DNA of 64,000 nucleotides from Methylophaga nitratireducenticrescens (GTDB taxonomy: Bacteria; Pseudomonadota; Gammaproteobacteria; Nitrosococcales; Methylophagaceae): positions 2,427,001 through 2,491,000 of the forward strand of contig NC_017857.3 in assembly GCF_000260985.4 (NCBI RefSeq), given 5' to 3'. The position numbers were made by a program, and so were the translations under genes. Below the pieces are notes generated by a model. That model saw only the letters and a list, made by a program, of their open reading frames with translations. It was not told the origin of the DNA and made no database searches. Position 1 is the stretch's first letter. Each line of letters begins with the position of its first letter. Below, piece after piece: positions 44,393 through 54,879 of this stretch.

Positions 44393-45280
44393 ATGGCCCA
44401 ACTCAATGAAATTATTCAGCAAATTGAAAGCGTCACCGGACTAAGTTGCCATCCGCATCAACTCTCTTCCGTCGGAGGAGGTTGTATTAATACAGCTTAT
44501 CAATTGAAAACGCCTGACAAGCAATTCTTTATCAAGGTCAATAGCCCTGACCTGGTTGATATGTTTATTGCAGAAGCACAGGGCTTGCAGGAGATGGCAG
44601 CATTGAATGCTGTTCGAGTCCCGGAAGTAATTTGTTTCGGCACAGCTGATGGACATAGTTATCTGGTGCTGGAATATATTGCTTTGGGCGGCATGCGCGG
44701 TGGAGCAAATGCCAAACTCGGTGAACAACTGGCCCTGCTACACCAACATCCCCAACCCTATTTTGGTTGGCACATGGACAACACCATCGGTAGCACACCC
44801 CAGATAAATGATCGCTCGAATAACTGGGTGGAATTCTGGCAACAGCAACGGTTGGGCAAACAGCTGGAATTTGCGGCAAGCAATGGTTTCAGAGGCACTC
44901 TGCAAAAAAATGGCGAACGGCTTATTGATGAGTTGCCCGCCTTTTTTACCGATTATCAACCGCAAGCTTCCTTGTTGCATGGTGATCTGTGGGGCGGAAA
45001 TGCTGCCGGTGATGAACAGGGTAATCCGGTAATATTTGATCCGGCCTGTTATTACGGTGATGCCGAAACCGATTTGGCGATGACCGAATTATTTGGCGGG
45101 TTTGGTGGCGATTTTCATGCGGCTTATCGCACTATTCGTCCGGTCGATCCCGGTTATCGCACGCGCAAAACGCTTTACAATCTTTATCATATTATTAATC
45201 ATCTCAACCTGTTTGGTGGCGGCTACCTTGGTCAGGCCGATGCCATAATTTCACAATTACTGGCCGAGCTACGGAGTTAG
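44393..45280 (+). CDS. Fructosamine kinase-family protein
   Basis: 295 residues from the ATG at 44393 with GGAGAG 6 bases upstream. The fold is that of aminoglycoside/fructosamine kinases: GGGCINTAYQL near 30 (P-loop-like), LLHGDLWGGN (catalytic aspartate) and IFDPACYYGDAETDLAM (metal-binding). These kinases phosphorylate ketosamines to repair glycated amines; bacterial substrates are less certain. It lies 6 bases before the phosphatase gene and is probably co-transcribed with it. Confidence 0.88.
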   Translation: MAQLNEIIQQIESVTGLSCHPHQLSSVGGGCINTAYQLKTPDKQFFIKVNSPDLVDMFIAEAQGLQEMAALNAVRVPEVICFGTADGHSYLVLEYIALGGMRGGANAKLGEQLALLHQHPQPYFGWHMDNTIGSTPQINDRSNNWVEFWQQQRLGKQLEFAASNGFRGTLQKNGERLIDELPAFFTDYQPQASLLHGDLWGGNAAGDEQGNPVIFDPACYYGDAETDLAMTELFGGFGGDFHAAYRTIRPVDPGYRTRKTLYNLYHIINHLNLFGGGYLGQADAIISQLLAELRS

Positions 45281-45286
45281 TTACAA

Positions 45287-45772
45287 ATGAGTCAAATCAA
45301 AGTTTTATTTGTCTGCATGGGCAATATCTGTCGTTCTCCCACCGCCGAAGGCGTTTTTGTCAGTTTGCTGAAAGCTAAAGGCACCAGTGACAAATTTCTA
45401 ATCGACTCGGCCGGCACCCATGCCTACCATGTGGGCGAACCACCTGATGCCCGGGCCCAGCAAACGGCCAAACAGCGTGGTATTGATTTGTCTTTTATCA
45501 GAGCACGCAAGTTTCGTTATGAAGACTTTGAGCATTTTGATTATATTCTGGCAATGGATAAGGACAATCTGGAGATTCTCCAGCAAGCCTGTCCTGTCGA
45601 ATACCAGCATAAGGTTAAGTTGTTTCTCGATTATGCTGAAGATCGTGATGAGACGGATGTTCCTGATCCTTACTATGGTGGTCAGAATGGATTCAATCAT
45701 GTGTTTGATTTGGTCACCGATGCCGCTGAAGGTTTCTATCGCACAGTTCTCGGAGCCAGCAATTTATCATAG
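45287..45772 (+). CDS. Low-molecular-weight protein-tyrosine phosphatase
   Basis: 161 residues. The catalytic loop CX5R is C10 to R16 in FVCMGNICRSPTAEG, and the general acid aspartate is in DVPDPYYGG near 127. The typical LMW-PTP length and ending (DLVTDAAEGFYR) agree. It could dephosphorylate tyrosine or small molecules. No tyrosine kinase or exopolysaccharide genes accompany it here; it follows the fructosamine kinase-like gene. Confidence 0.92.
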   Translation: MSQIKVLFVCMGNICRSPTAEGVFVSLLKAKGTSDKFLIDSAGTHAYHVGEPPDARAQQTAKQRGIDLSFIRARKFRYEDFEHFDYILAMDKDNLEILQQACPVEYQHKVKLFLDYAEDRDETDVPDPYYGGQNGFNHVFDLVTDAAEGFYRTVLGASNLS

Positions 45773-45850
45773 CTGTCTTATTGAATAACATGAGCCTCAA
45801 ACCGAGATAGCTATAAAAAACAAACAGAACCTCAAATAACGGTTGCGATT

Positions 45851-45896
45851 CCAGAGATGAAGGGTATCATTTAGCAGTTTTTCCCATCATCTCAGG
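45851..45896 (+). promoter_or_regulatory. Leader hairpin covering part of the nhaD ribosome site
   Basis: CCAGAGATGAAGGG (45851-45864) pairs with CCCATCATCTCAGG (45883-45896) over 14 positions with only two A-A mismatches and an 18-base loop. The 3' arm contains the AGG of the nhaD Shine-Dalgarno AGGAAG (45894-45899), six bases before the ATG. It could block translation until opened by a ligand, temperature or protein. Confidence 0.55.
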
Positions 45897-45904
45897 AAGT
45901 CGTT

Positions 45905-47377
45905 ATGCCCGTATCAGGCCTTTTCAAGTCATTTCCCCGCTGGCCATTTTTTTTCTTTTTCATGTTCTTCTCGCCATCCATATGGGCTATGGAAAGTGTA
46001 GCATTGCTTGATTTAACCGGGCACTGGGTAGGCTTTGCGGCATTAGCAATATTTTTTATTGCTTATGCTTTGGTCATCGCTGAAGAACAGATCCATATGC
46101 GTAAATCCAAACCGGTCATTGTCGCAGCCGGTCTGATTTGGGGGTTGATTGCCCTGATTTATGCACAACAAACCGACCCGGTTTTCCATGAGACGGCGGG
46201 CATTATGATTCGTCATAATCTGCTTGAATATGCCGAGTTATTTTTATTCCTGCTGGCGGCAATGACCTATATCAATACCATGGGTGAACGTGGTGTATTT
46301 GATGCACTCCGTGCCTGGTTGATCAATAAGGGTTTTTCGTTAAGAACCATTTTCTGGCTCACCGGAGTGATGGCCTTTTTTATCTCACCGGTGGCCGATA
46401 ACCTGACCACAGCACTTTTGATGGCCACGGTTGTTATGGCTGTGGCGGGTAATAATCACAAATTTATTGCTATCGCCTGTATCAATATTGTTGTGGCTGC
46501 CAATGCTGGCGGTGCTTTCAGTCCTTTTGGTGATATCACCACCTTGATGGTGTGGCAAAAGGGTGTACTGGCTTTCCATGAATTTTTTGCTTTATTCATT
46601 CCTTCACTGGTGAACTGGTTAATCCCTGCAGTTTTATTATCACTGGCAATTCGAAATGTTGCTTCGATCGCTGTACATGAATATGCCCCGCTTAAATCTG
46701 GTGCGATGGTCGTGGTTGGATTATTTATTCTCACCATTGCCATGGCCGCCAGCAGTCATCACTTTCTTCATCTCCCCCCCGTGCTGGGCATGATGACAGG
46801 TCTCGGCTTTCTCAAGTTGCATGGTTATGTCCTTAAAATGCGTGATAAACGTCTTTTAACTAAACAAGAGACTGACGGACAAGCTGCATTTAATATTCAA
46901 GATGAAACACAGCAAAAAGCACCTTTTAATATTTTCGAGCAATTGCAACGCGCCGAATGGGATACGCTGATGTTCTTCTATGGCATTATTTTATGCGTCG
47001 GAGGTTTGGGAACAATCGGCTATCTGAGTGTGGGCTCTGAGTTTTTATACGGCCAGTTAGGCGCCACCACGGCCAATATTATGGTGGGTCTAATTTCCGC
47101 AGTTGTCGATAACATTCCTGTCATGTTTGCCGTGTTATCTATGATGCCAGAGATGAGTCATGGTCAATGGTTATTGGCAACATTAACCGCAGGCGTGGGT
47201 GGTTCATTGCTGTCCATTGGCTCTGCAGCCGGGGTGGCAGTTATGGGTCAGGCACGCGGTATTTATACTTTTATGTCACATTTGAAATGGATTTGGGCTA
47301 TTGCGCTGGGTTATGTTGCCAGTATCTGGATGCATCTCTGGTTGAATGCCGAATTATTTACTATCGCCTTACCCTGA
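45905..47377 (+). CDS. nhaD: NhaD-type sodium/proton antiporter
   Basis: 490 residues with about twelve hydrophobic segments. It contains FFISPVADNLTTALLMATV and NAGGAFSPFGDITTLMVW, with the second-half AVVDNIPVMFA motif, all typical of NhaD within the ion-transporter superfamily. The N-terminus has a signal-like hydrophobic stretch. NhaD expels Na+ (and Li+) in exchange for protons and is common in marine and alkaliphilic bacteria. AGGAAG precedes the ATG and is partly covered by a hairpin. Confidence 0.92.
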   Translation: MPVSGLFKSFPRWPFFFFFMFFSPSIWAMESVALLDLTGHWVGFAALAIFFIAYALVIAEEQIHMRKSKPVIVAAGLIWGLIALIYAQQTDPVFHETAGIMIRHNLLEYAELFLFLLAAMTYINTMGERGVFDALRAWLINKGFSLRTIFWLTGVMAFFISPVADNLTTALLMATVVMAVAGNNHKFIAIACINIVVAANAGGAFSPFGDITTLMVWQKGVLAFHEFFALFIPSLVNWLIPAVLLSLAIRNVASIAVHEYAPLKSGAMVVVGLFILTIAMAASSHHFLHLPPVLGMMTGLGFLKLHGYVLKMRDKRLLTKQETDGQAAFNIQDETQQKAPFNIFEQLQRAEWDTLMFFYGIILCVGGLGTIGYLSVGSEFLYGQLGATTANIMVGLISAVVDNIPVMFAVLSMMPEMSHGQWLLATLTAGVGGSLLSIGSAAGVAVMGQARGIYTFMSHLKWIWAIALGYVASIWMHLWLNAELFTIALP

Positions 47378-47397
47378 AAGCTTGAAATAGCGAAAAA

Positions 47398-47427
47398 GCC
47401 CGCAAAGTATTACAATTGCGGGTTCTT
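47398..47427 (+). terminator. Terminator after nhaD
   Basis: CCCGCAA (47399-47405) pairs with TTGCGGG (47416-47422), and the stem is followed by TTCTTAC. It ends only about 25 bases before the DAHP synthase start, so it could also attenuate that gene. Confidence 0.65.
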
Positions 47428-47452
47428 ACTTTGAACACAAATCAGGTTGAAA

Positions 47453-48520
47453 ATGCGTTATAACACAGATGATTTACGCATCGTTGGCATACAGGAAGTT
47501 TTGCCGCCAGCACAATTGCATAAACAACTACCGATCTCAGATACGGCATCTGAAACGGTGTTTAATGCACGTACAGCTTGTCAGGAAATTCTACATCAAC
47601 GCGATGATCGGCTGATTGTGATTATTGGACCCTGCTCAATCCATGATCCTAATGCCGCCCGTGACTATGCCAGTCGCTTACAGCCATTGATACGTGAACT
47701 GTCAGATGACTTGCATATCATTATGCGGGTTTATTTTGAAAAACCTCGCTCGGTTGTTGGCTGGAAAGGACTGATCAACGATCCGTACCTCGATGGTAGT
47801 TTCAAAATTAACGATGGTCTGCATATCTCCAGAAAGCTGTTACTTGATTTGGCCGAAATGGGTGTTCCTGCTGCAACGGAATACCTGGATCTGATCAGTC
47901 CTCAGTACATTGCAGACTTGATTTCATGGGGAGCCATTGGCGCACGCACCACAGAAAGTCAGGCACATCGTGAATTGGCATCAGGTTTATCCTGTCCGGT
48001 CGGCTTCAAAAACGCTACTGATGGAAGTTTACAAATTGCTGTTGATGCCTGCCTGTCAGCCTCAAAGCCACACCATTTCATGTCACTGACTAAGGATGGA
48101 CATTCCGCTATTTTTTCAACAACGGGAAATCCTGATTGTCACGTAATACTGCGTGGCGGTAAAAAACCTAACTTCGATAAAGCCAGCATTGATGAAGCTG
48201 CTGAGGTCATTGGTCGAAGTGGCCAATCAGTGCGTATTATGGTCGATTGCAGTCACGCAAATAGTGGCAAAGATCATCTGCAACAGGAAGTTGTTGGCCT
48301 CTCGCTGGCTGAACAAATTGCCTCTGGTGATAACCGTATTATCGGCTTGATGCTTGAAAGCAATTTGATAGCGGGTAGACAGAATGTCGAAGCAGATAAA
48401 GAACTGGTATACGGCCAGAGCATTACCGATTCCTGTATGGCTTGGGATAACAGTGAAATGCTATTACGTGAATTAGCAAAAGCCACCAGACAACGTCGCA
48501 AAAACTCCGCTGCTGCCTGA
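47453..48520 (+). CDS. 3-deoxy-7-phosphoheptulonate (DAHP) synthase, class I
   Basis: 355 residues from the ATG at 47453, which follows AGGTTGAAA. It condenses phosphoenolpyruvate and erythrose 4-phosphate, the first step of aromatic amino acid synthesis. Features are MRYNTDDLRI at the start, IIGPCSIHDPNAARDY near 64, KPRS-like and GWKGLINDP, the TTESQAHRE block and DCSHANSGKD. It is of the AroF/AroG/AroH type, but I cannot tell which amino acid inhibits it, so no specific symbol is given. Confidence 0.94.
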   Translation: MRYNTDDLRIVGIQEVLPPAQLHKQLPISDTASETVFNARTACQEILHQRDDRLIVIIGPCSIHDPNAARDYASRLQPLIRELSDDLHIIMRVYFEKPRSVVGWKGLINDPYLDGSFKINDGLHISRKLLLDLAEMGVPAATEYLDLISPQYIADLISWGAIGARTTESQAHRELASGLSCPVGFKNATDGSLQIAVDACLSASKPHHFMSLTKDGHSAIFSTTGNPDCHVILRGGKKPNFDKASIDEAAEVIGRSGQSVRIMVDCSHANSGKDHLQQEVVGLSLAEQIASGDNRIIGLMLESNLIAGRQNVEADKELVYGQSITDSCMAWDNSEMLLRELAKATRQRRKNSAAA

Positions 48521-48769
48521 TATCAAGTGTTGAAGTTTTTGACTGATTACACGCCAGATTGCAACCTTAGCTGTTGATCCTACATAATCATCACTGTCGT
48601 GGCATTGAAGATAAATTGGCCCTAAGTCCTTCACCATCAAGCCTTAACCTCTACCGAAGCGCTACATAAAAAGCGTTATTAAGCTATACTATACGGTTCA
48701 TAATTTGTATTTGAATCAGGGGTGAGCGTTCATTCAACTGAATTCCTGAGAAAATCAGTAGGTTATTAA

Positions 48770-49351
48770 ATGGTTGACTATGCCCTAATTTTGATAAGCA
48801 CCATTCTGGTGAACAACATTGTGCTGGTAAAATTCCTCGGCCTTTGTCCGTTCATGGGTGTATCGCGTAAGCTGGAAACAGCAATGGGTATGGCACTGGC
48901 CACCACTTTTGTATTGACCTTGTCATCTATTAGCAGCTATCTGATCAACGAATACCTGTTGTCTCCGTTGGGTCTTGAATTCCTGCGCACCATCAGCTTT
49001 ATTTTTGTCATTGCAGTAGTTGTACAATTTACTGAAATGGTTGTACATAAAACTAGTCCTTTATTGTACCAAGTGCTGGGGATTTTTCTGCCTTTAATCA
49101 CTACCAACTGTGCGGTTCTGGGCGTTGCATTGCTCAATGTCCAGGAAAAACATGGTTTTCTTGAATCTGCCTTATATGGCTTTGGTGCAGCAGTTGGCTT
49201 TTCGATGGTTTTAATCATTTTTGCTGCAATGCGCGAACGACTGGCGGCGGCCGATGTACCCACTCCATTTCAGGGCGCGGCCATTGGGCTGATAACAGCC
49301 GGGCTGATGTCAATGGCCTTTATGGGCTTTGCCGGATTGGTTAAGGTCTAA
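48770..49351 (+). CDS. rnfA: Rnf electron-transport complex subunit A
   Basis: 193 residues, about six membrane helices. It carries [18 protein letters not shown] and [11 protein letters not shown]; the conserved cysteines in these two segments bind an intramembrane iron-sulfur cluster shared with RnfE. The complex couples electron flow between ferredoxin and NAD to Na+ or H+ transport. AGTAGG precedes the ATG. It opens a six-gene operon in the canonical order A-B-C-D-G-E. Confidence 0.96.
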   Translation: MVDYALILISTILVNNIVLVKFLGLCPFMGVSRKLETAMGMALATTFVLTLSSISSYLINEYLLSPLGLEFLRTISFIFVIAVVVQFTEMVVHKTSPLLYQVLGIFLPLITTNCAVLGVALLNVQEKHGFLESALYGFGAAVGFSMVLIIFAAMRERLAAADVPTPFQGAAIGLITAGLMSMAFMGFAGLVKV

Positions 49352-49354
49352 CTT

Positions 49355-49915
49355 ATGCTGACAGCCATCATTGCTATCACGCTGCTCGCGTTAGTCCTGG
49401 GACTTGTTCTCGGATTTGCTTCAATCCGATTTAAGGTTGAAGGGGATCCGATCGTTGATCAAATTGATAAAATCCTGCCTCAGACACAATGTGGACAATG
49501 CAGTTTTGCCGGGTGTCGTCCTTATGCTGAAGCCATTGCAGTTGGAGAAGTCGATATTAACCGCTGCCCACCCGGCGGTGAAAGTACTATTCAGGCGCTG
49601 GCCGATCTGCTGGATGTAGAACCCAAACCACTGGATGAAGAATGTGGAGTAGAAAAGCCCAAAACACTGGCGGTAATTGATGAAGATCGCTGCATTGGTT
49701 GCACGCTGTGCATTCAGGCTTGCCCGGTGGATGCCATTCTGGGAGCAGCTAAACACATGCATACCGTTATCGCGGATGAATGTACTGGCTGTGAACTATG
49801 TGTTGAACCATGTCCGGTTGATTGTATTGATATGGTCGAAACACAACCTAACCCTCACACATGGCGCTGGCCAGATCCTGCACATATTGATTTGCAACGG
49901 AAAACCAGATCATGA
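49355..49915 (+). CDS. rnfB: Rnf electron-transport complex subunit B
   Basis: 186 residues. An N-terminal membrane helix is followed by a [4Fe-4S] domain ([14 protein letters not shown]) and two ferredoxin motifs ([16 protein letters not shown] near 108 and [16 protein letters not shown] near 138). It passes electrons into the complex. It overlaps rnfC by an ATGA. Confidence 0.96.
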   Translation: MLTAIIAITLLALVLGLVLGFASIRFKVEGDPIVDQIDKILPQTQCGQCSFAGCRPYAEAIAVGEVDINRCPPGGESTIQALADLLDVEPKPLDEECGVEKPKTLAVIDEDRCIGCTLCIQACPVDAILGAAKHMHTVIADECTGCELCVEPCPVDCIDMVETQPNPHTWRWPDPAHIDLQRKTRS

Positions 49916-51438
49916 GTGTGCCATTAACTAAATTCCCCGGTGGCTTAAAGCTGACTGGACATAAAAATCGCTCCACTCAAGTGCCGATACGCAAAACACC
50001 GTTGAGTAAACAATTGGTACTGCCGCTACAACAGCATATTGGTGCTGCCGCTGTCCCCATCGTTGAGGTGGGTGATAAAGTGCTCAAAGGCCAGCGAATT
50101 GCCCATGCTGAAGGTCATGTTTCGGTCTGTCTGCACGCTCCGTCATCTGGCGTTATTACTGCCATCGGTGAGCATGCCATACCCCATCCCTCCGGTCTTT
50201 CTGCGCCGTGTATTACTATCGAAACCGATGGTGAAGAACAGTGGATAGAGCGTCAGCAAATAGCCGACTTTCGTCAACACACGGCCCATGAGTTACGGCA
50301 GATTATTCGTGATGCCGGCATTGTCGGTTTAGGTGGCGCAGGCTTTCCCAGCTTTATAAAACTCAATCCGGGTGTACATCACACCGTTGAAACCTTATTG
50401 ATTAATGGTGCTGAATGTGAACCCTATATCACCTGTGATGACATGCTGATGCGCGAACGTGCCGAGGGCATTCTTGACGGTGTTGAGATTATGTTATTTG
50501 CCCTGAGAGCGTCACGTTGCATTCTGGCGATTGAGGACAATAAATCTGAAGCCATTACAGCAATGCGCTTTGCTCTAAGCCATAGGCCTCATTTATCACA
50601 AACTGAAATAGTGGTTGTACCCACGCGTTACCCGACCGGCGGGGAAAAACAGTTAATTCAGGTGGTCACTGGCAAACAGATACCGAGTAATAAATTGCCA
50701 ATTGATATCGGCATTGTCTGCCATAATCCCGGCACCGCCTATGCGGTAGGACGTGCAATTCTTCACGGCGAACCATTGATTTCCCGAATTGTAACGGTCA
50801 CCGGTACCGATGTAACGCATGCAGGTAATTTTGAAACGCTGCTTGGCACGCCAATCAAAGATTTACTGGATTTTTGTGAAACAAAACGTCAACCGGATGA
50901 GCCATTTATCCAGGGTGGACCGATGATGGGTTACAGCCTGGCGGGTGATGATTTGCCTATCACTAAAACCGCTAACTGTATTCTGGTCGGCGTTGACGAC
51001 GTCGCCCCCCCTGCTCAACCTTTGCCATGCATTCGTTGTGGTGATTGTGCGGAGGCCTGTCCGGTAAGTTTATTGCCGCAGCAACTTTACTGGTATTCAC
51101 GGGCTAAGGATTTTGATCAAACCCGTAATTACAATTTATTTGATTGTATTGAATGTGGCTGCTGTGATTATGTCTGTCCGAGCAAAATTCCTTTGGTCTC
51201 CTATTTTCGTTTTTCCAAAACCGAAATCATGAATCAGCAACGTGAGCAACAAAAAGCCGATCTGGCTCGCGAACGACATGAAAGCCGATTGGCCAGACTT
51301 GAACGCGAAAAACAGGAAAAAGAAGAGCGCCAGCGTCAGCGTAAAGCTGCACTGGCAGCTTCCAAAGCAGCTAAAGCCAAAAAAGATTCTCCGGAAAAAC
51401 CAGAACCTACAGATTCCGATGCGAAGGAAAAAGTCTGA
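49912..51438 (+). CDS. rnfC: Rnf electron-transport complex subunit C
   Basis: 508 residues. It has an NADH/flavin-binding part ([12 protein letters not shown] near 143, [11 protein letters not shown] near 165) related to NuoF and two [4Fe-4S] motifs ([17 protein letters not shown] and [17 protein letters not shown]). The last 70 residues are a highly charged helix rich in K, R and E, a frequent RnfC tail with no known fixed role. It overlaps both rnfB and rnfD. Confidence 0.96.
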   Translation: MSVPLTKFPGGLKLTGHKNRSTQVPIRKTPLSKQLVLPLQQHIGAAAVPIVEVGDKVLKGQRIAHAEGHVSVCLHAPSSGVITAIGEHAIPHPSGLSAPCITIETDGEEQWIERQQIADFRQHTAHELRQIIRDAGIVGLGGAGFPSFIKLNPGVHHTVETLLINGAECEPYITCDDMLMRERAEGILDGVEIMLFALRASRCILAIEDNKSEAITAMRFALSHRPHLSQTEIVVVPTRYPTGGEKQLIQVVTGKQIPSNKLPIDIGIVCHNPGTAYAVGRAILHGEPLISRIVTVTGTDVTHAGNFETLLGTPIKDLLDFCETKRQPDEPFIQGGPMMGYSLAGDDLPITKTANCILVGVDDVAPPAQPLPCIRCGDCAEACPVSLLPQQLYWYSRAKDFDQTRNYNLFDCIECGCCDYVCPSKIPLVSYFRFSKTEIMNQQREQQKADLARERHESRLARLEREKQEKEERQRQRKAALAASKAAKAKKDSPEKPEPTDSDAKEKV

Positions 51439-52469
51439 TGCCCATTTTTCGGTTGAGCCCACCGTTTTTAGCTGGAACGAATCGCGTTACATTACATATG
51501 CTACAAGTGCTGGTCGCTCTGGTTCCAGAAGTTATCGCCATGACCTATTATTTTGGTCCCGGTGTGCTGATTAATGTCACCCTTGCTGTGATAGTTGCAC
51601 TTATCACCGAAGCGGTGATGCTTAAACTTCGTGATCGACCATTAAAGCCTTTTCTTAGTGATGGCAGTGCTGCGGTAACTGCTGTGTTACTGGCATTAGC
51701 TGTCCCGCCGCTTTCGCCGTGGTGGATGACGGTGATCGGCGTGACCTTCGCCATTATCTTCGCCAAGCACCTTTATGGTGGTCTGGGATATAACCCATTT
51801 AACCCGGCGATGATCGGTTATGTTTTGTTATTGATTTCTTTCCCACTGGAAATGACCACCTGGCTGCCGGTGCAATCATTGGCCGAGCAACCAATGGGGT
51901 GGTTAAGTTCACTGCAATTAATTTTTACCGGTCAGTTTAATGGTTTGGACATTGATGCTTATTCAGGTGCAACGCCACTTGATGCAATGAAAACTCAGAT
52001 TGTATTGGATCGTCATCCTGAATTTATCAGTAGCCAGGAATTGTTTGGCATGGCCGGTGGACGGGGCTGGGAATGGATCAATATCTGGTTTGCTTTGGGT
52101 GGTATCTGGTTACTCTATCGTAAAGTAATTAGCTGGCATGTACCCGTCGCAATGATTCTGGCTTTGCTGATTATCAGCAGTATAACCACATTAATTGATC
52201 CCACTGTTTCCGGTTCACCGCTATTTCATTTGGTTAGCGGTGGCACCATGCTGGGGGCATTCTTTATCGCCACTGATCCAGTTTCTGGATCAACTACATT
52301 GAAAGGCCGAATTGTGTTTGGTGCCGGGGTAGGCATCCTGACCTATGTAATCCGCATCTGGGGTGGCTACCCTGATGGTGTGGCTTTTGCTGTCATTTTG
52401 ATGAATATGCTGGTACCGCTGATCGACTATTACACTCAACCACGGGTATATGGTGGAGCAACACGATGA
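51438..52469 (+). CDS. rnfD: Rnf electron-transport complex subunit D
   Basis: 343 residues, about nine membrane helices. Covalent FMN is expected at T179 in YSGATPLDAMK, the SGAT motif shared with NqrB. It is the membrane core believed to take part in ion transport. Start and stop overlap the neighbours (TGATG at rnfC, ATGA at rnfG). Confidence 0.96.
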   Translation: MPIFRLSPPFLAGTNRVTLHMLQVLVALVPEVIAMTYYFGPGVLINVTLAVIVALITEAVMLKLRDRPLKPFLSDGSAAVTAVLLALAVPPLSPWWMTVIGVTFAIIFAKHLYGGLGYNPFNPAMIGYVLLLISFPLEMTTWLPVQSLAEQPMGWLSSLQLIFTGQFNGLDIDAYSGATPLDAMKTQIVLDRHPEFISSQELFGMAGGRGWEWINIWFALGGIWLLYRKVISWHVPVAMILALLIISSITTLIDPTVSGSPLFHLVSGGTMLGAFFIATDPVSGSTTLKGRIVFGAGVGILTYVIRIWGGYPDGVAFAVILMNMLVPLIDYYTQPRVYGGATR

Positions 52470-53104
52470 AAGCATTATGGAATCAACCGGCTGTTCGGGT
52501 TGGCCTGATGCTGGCTTTATTTGCCATTGTGGCAACAACATTAGTGGCTTATACCGAAGAAAGTACCCGCGAACAGATTATAGAAAATGAACGTCTGGCG
52601 TTACTTGAAGCGATAAATGTACTGGTGCCAAAGCAGGAATACGACAATAATATTCTGAATGACACGCTGTTGCTTCCGCCGACACCACAATTAGGCACCG
52701 AAGAGCCAACTGTTGTTTACCGAGCCAGAAAAAATACTGAACCAGTAGCCGCTGTATTAACTGCTGTTGCACCAGATGGTTACAGTGGCAGTATTAAAAT
52801 TCTGATTGCCATCTACACTGATGGCACGCTGGCTGGAGTTCGGGTTATCAGCCATAAAGAAACACCTGGACTGGGCGATAAAATTGATGTGCAACGTGAT
52901 GACTGGATCCTGCAATTTGCCGGACTGTCATTAGAATCACCGGATGAATCACGTTGGAAAGTCAAAAAAGATGGCGGTGAATTTGATCAATTTACCGGTG
53001 CGACCATTACTGCACGTGCCGTGGTTAATGCCATCAAGCGTACACTGGAATTTTTTGAAGCAAATAAGGGTAAGTTGTTTATCCCGGCAGAGGAAAACAC
53101 ATGA
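52466..53104 (+). CDS. rnfG: Rnf electron-transport complex subunit G
   Basis: 212 residues with one N-terminal membrane helix (about 10-28) and a periplasmic FMN domain. Covalent FMN attaches at T180 in [14 protein letters not shown]. The [11 protein letters not shown] stretch at 130-140 is diagnostic. Overlaps rnfD and rnfE. Confidence 0.96.
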   Translation: MKALWNQPAVRVGLMLALFAIVATTLVAYTEESTREQIIENERLALLEAINVLVPKQEYDNNILNDTLLLPPTPQLGTEEPTVVYRARKNTEPVAAVLTAVAPDGYSGSIKILIAIYTDGTLAGVRVISHKETPGLGDKIDVQRDDWILQFAGLSLESPDESRWKVKKDGGEFDQFTGATITARAVVNAIKRTLEFFEANKGKLFIPAEENT

Positions 53105-53790
53105 CAATCTACAATCAGATTATTAAAGAAGGTCTGTGGAAAAATAATCCGGCTTTAGTGCAATTACTGGGTTTATGTCCATTGCTTGCTGTGACGAATA
53201 CCGTTATCAATGGTCTGGGGCTGGGACTTGCCACTATCCTGACTCTGGTGGCTTCTAACGGCATTATTTCCATGCTGCGTCACCAGATTCCCGATGAAGC
53301 ACGTTTACCGGTATTTGTGTTAATCATTGCATCGATTGTGACAGCCATTGAATTATCAATGAACGCCTGGTTCCATGAGCTTTATCTGATCCTGGGTATT
53401 TTTATTCCGTTAATTGTGACCAACTGTTCGATTATTGCCCGTGCTGAAGCCTTTGCTGCACGTAATCCAGTGACCCCGTCTTTACTTGATGGTTTGATGA
53501 TGGGTATCGGTTTTACTGCTGTGCTGGTATTGCTGGGCGGTATGCGCGAACTACTCGGCCAGGGCACCTTATTCAGTCAGGCACATTTAATGTTTGGAGA
53601 AGCCGCGCGGGGCTTAACCATTACAGTCATTGATGATTATCGTGGTTTTCTTATTGCGATTTTGCCGCCCGGTGCCTTTATTGGTCTGGGACTTATCGTG
53701 GCATTGAAAAATGCCATTGATGCCCGGGTGGCGAATCGGACTGAGAAAGTGAAAGCTGAAGCGCTGACCCCGCAAACCACCACAGGCTAA
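53101..53790 (+). CDS. rnfE: Rnf electron-transport complex subunit E
   Basis: 229 residues, about six helices, homologous to Rnf[22 protein letters not shown] near 14 and [16 protein letters not shown] near 102 carry the paired cysteines of the intramembrane cluster. It ends the rnf block and is followed after 2 bases by nth, as in many gammaproteobacteria. Confidence 0.96.
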   Translation: MTIYNQIIKEGLWKNNPALVQLLGLCPLLAVTNTVINGLGLGLATILTLVASNGIISMLRHQIPDEARLPVFVLIIASIVTAIELSMNAWFHELYLILGIFIPLIVTNCSIIARAEAFAARNPVTPSLLDGLMMGIGFTAVLVLLGGMRELLGQGTLFSQAHLMFGEAARGLTITVIDDYRGFLIAILPPGAFIGLGLIVALKNAIDARVANRTEKVKAEALTPQTTTG

Positions 53791-53792
53791 CG

Positions 53793-54443
53793 ATGAATCA
53801 AACGCAGCGGCAACAATTCTTCAGCAGACTGCGCGATCACAATCCATCGCCCACTACCGAGCTGAACTTCAAGACGCCGTTTGAATTATTGATCGCCGTG
53901 ATCCTGTCTGCTCAGGCAACCGATGTCGGCGTCAATAAAGCGACCGATAAACTCTACCCGGTTGCCAACACACCCCAGGCCATTCTGGACTTGGGTCTGG
54001 ATGGTTTGAAAAGCTATATCAAAACCATCGGCCTGTTTAACAGCAAAGCGGAAAACGTCATCAAAACCTGCCAGCAATTAATCGACAAACATGGTGGTGA
54101 AGTGCCGGATGCTCGCGAAGCATTGGAAGCCTTACCCGGCGTCGGCCGCAAAACCGCCAATGTGATCCTCAACACGGTGTTCAAATATCCGGTGATGGCC
54201 GTCGATACACATATTTTTCGATTATCGAATCGAACCGGTCTGGCAAAAGGCAAAAATGTCCGGGAGGTCGAAGACCGTCTGATGAAAGTGATCCCCGATG
54301 AATTCAAACTGGATGCCCATCACTGGCTGATTCTGCATGGCCGCTATGTATGTACCGCCAGAAAACCGCATTGTGATCAGTGTATTGTTACCGATTTATG
54401 TGATGAATACCGGCGTGCTCAGCGCCAGCGGAAAACCGCCTGA
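53793..54443 (+). CDS. nth: Endonuclease III, DNA glycosylase/AP lyase
   Basis: 216 residues. Helix-hairpin-helix LPGVGRKTAN with catalytic K120, catalytic D138 in AVDTHIFRL (the same numbers as in E. coli Nth), and a C-terminal [4Fe-4S] loop (CTARKPHCDQC, then C). It removes oxidised pyrimidines. The TGA overlaps the next ATG. Confidence 0.97.
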   Translation: MNQTQRQQFFSRLRDHNPSPTTELNFKTPFELLIAVILSAQATDVGVNKATDKLYPVANTPQAILDLGLDGLKSYIKTIGLFNSKAENVIKTCQQLIDKHGGEVPDAREALEALPGVGRKTANVILNTVFKYPVMAVDTHIFRLSNRTGLAKGKNVREVEDRLMKVIPDEFKLDAHHWLILHGRYVCTARKPHCDQCIVTDLCDEYRRAQRQRKTA

Positions 54444-54877
54444 TGGCCATTTTCAGTCAAGACCGCGATGCATTGCGCCAGCAATACCATGATGTCTGGA
54501 AAAAAATGCAATCCGGACAAATACTGACTGCGCTCGAACAAATGATTGCTGATGTGATTGTCTTGCATTCCGAATACCACAGCCTGCTCTCCTCACCGAT
54601 TCAATCCGGTCAGGAATATTTTGTGGAAAACGGTCAGACCAATCCCTATCTGCATATGGGCCTGCATATTGCGGTGCTTGAACAGCTCTCCACCGATCGT
54701 CCAGCCGGAATCGTGCAGGCCTATCAGCGCTTAATCGCCCAGACTGCTGATGAGCATCAAGCCCAGCACATGATGATTGATTGTCTGGCAGAGCAGTTGT
54801 GGCGGGCCCAGCAACAGCAACAACCGCCATCCGAAACCGCTTATCTCAATGCACTTCAACGCTTAACGGAGAAATAG
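54443..54877 (+). CDS. DUF1841-family protein
   Basis: 144 residues, predicted helical and soluble. FSQDRDALRQQYHDVWKKM and NPYLHMGLHIAVLEQL are typical of DUF1841, a small proteobacterial family of unknown function. It follows nth with a TGATG overlap, so it is translated from the same message. The GRP-like DRPAG and a C-terminal glutamine-rich stretch vary in the family. Confidence 0.82.
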   Translation: MAIFSQDRDALRQQYHDVWKKMQSGQILTALEQMIADVIVLHSEYHSLLSSPIQSGQEYFVENGQTNPYLHMGLHIAVLEQLSTDRPAGIVQAYQRLIAQTADEHQAQHMMIDCLAEQLWRAQQQQQPPSETAYLNALQRLTEK

Positions 54878-54879
54878 CT

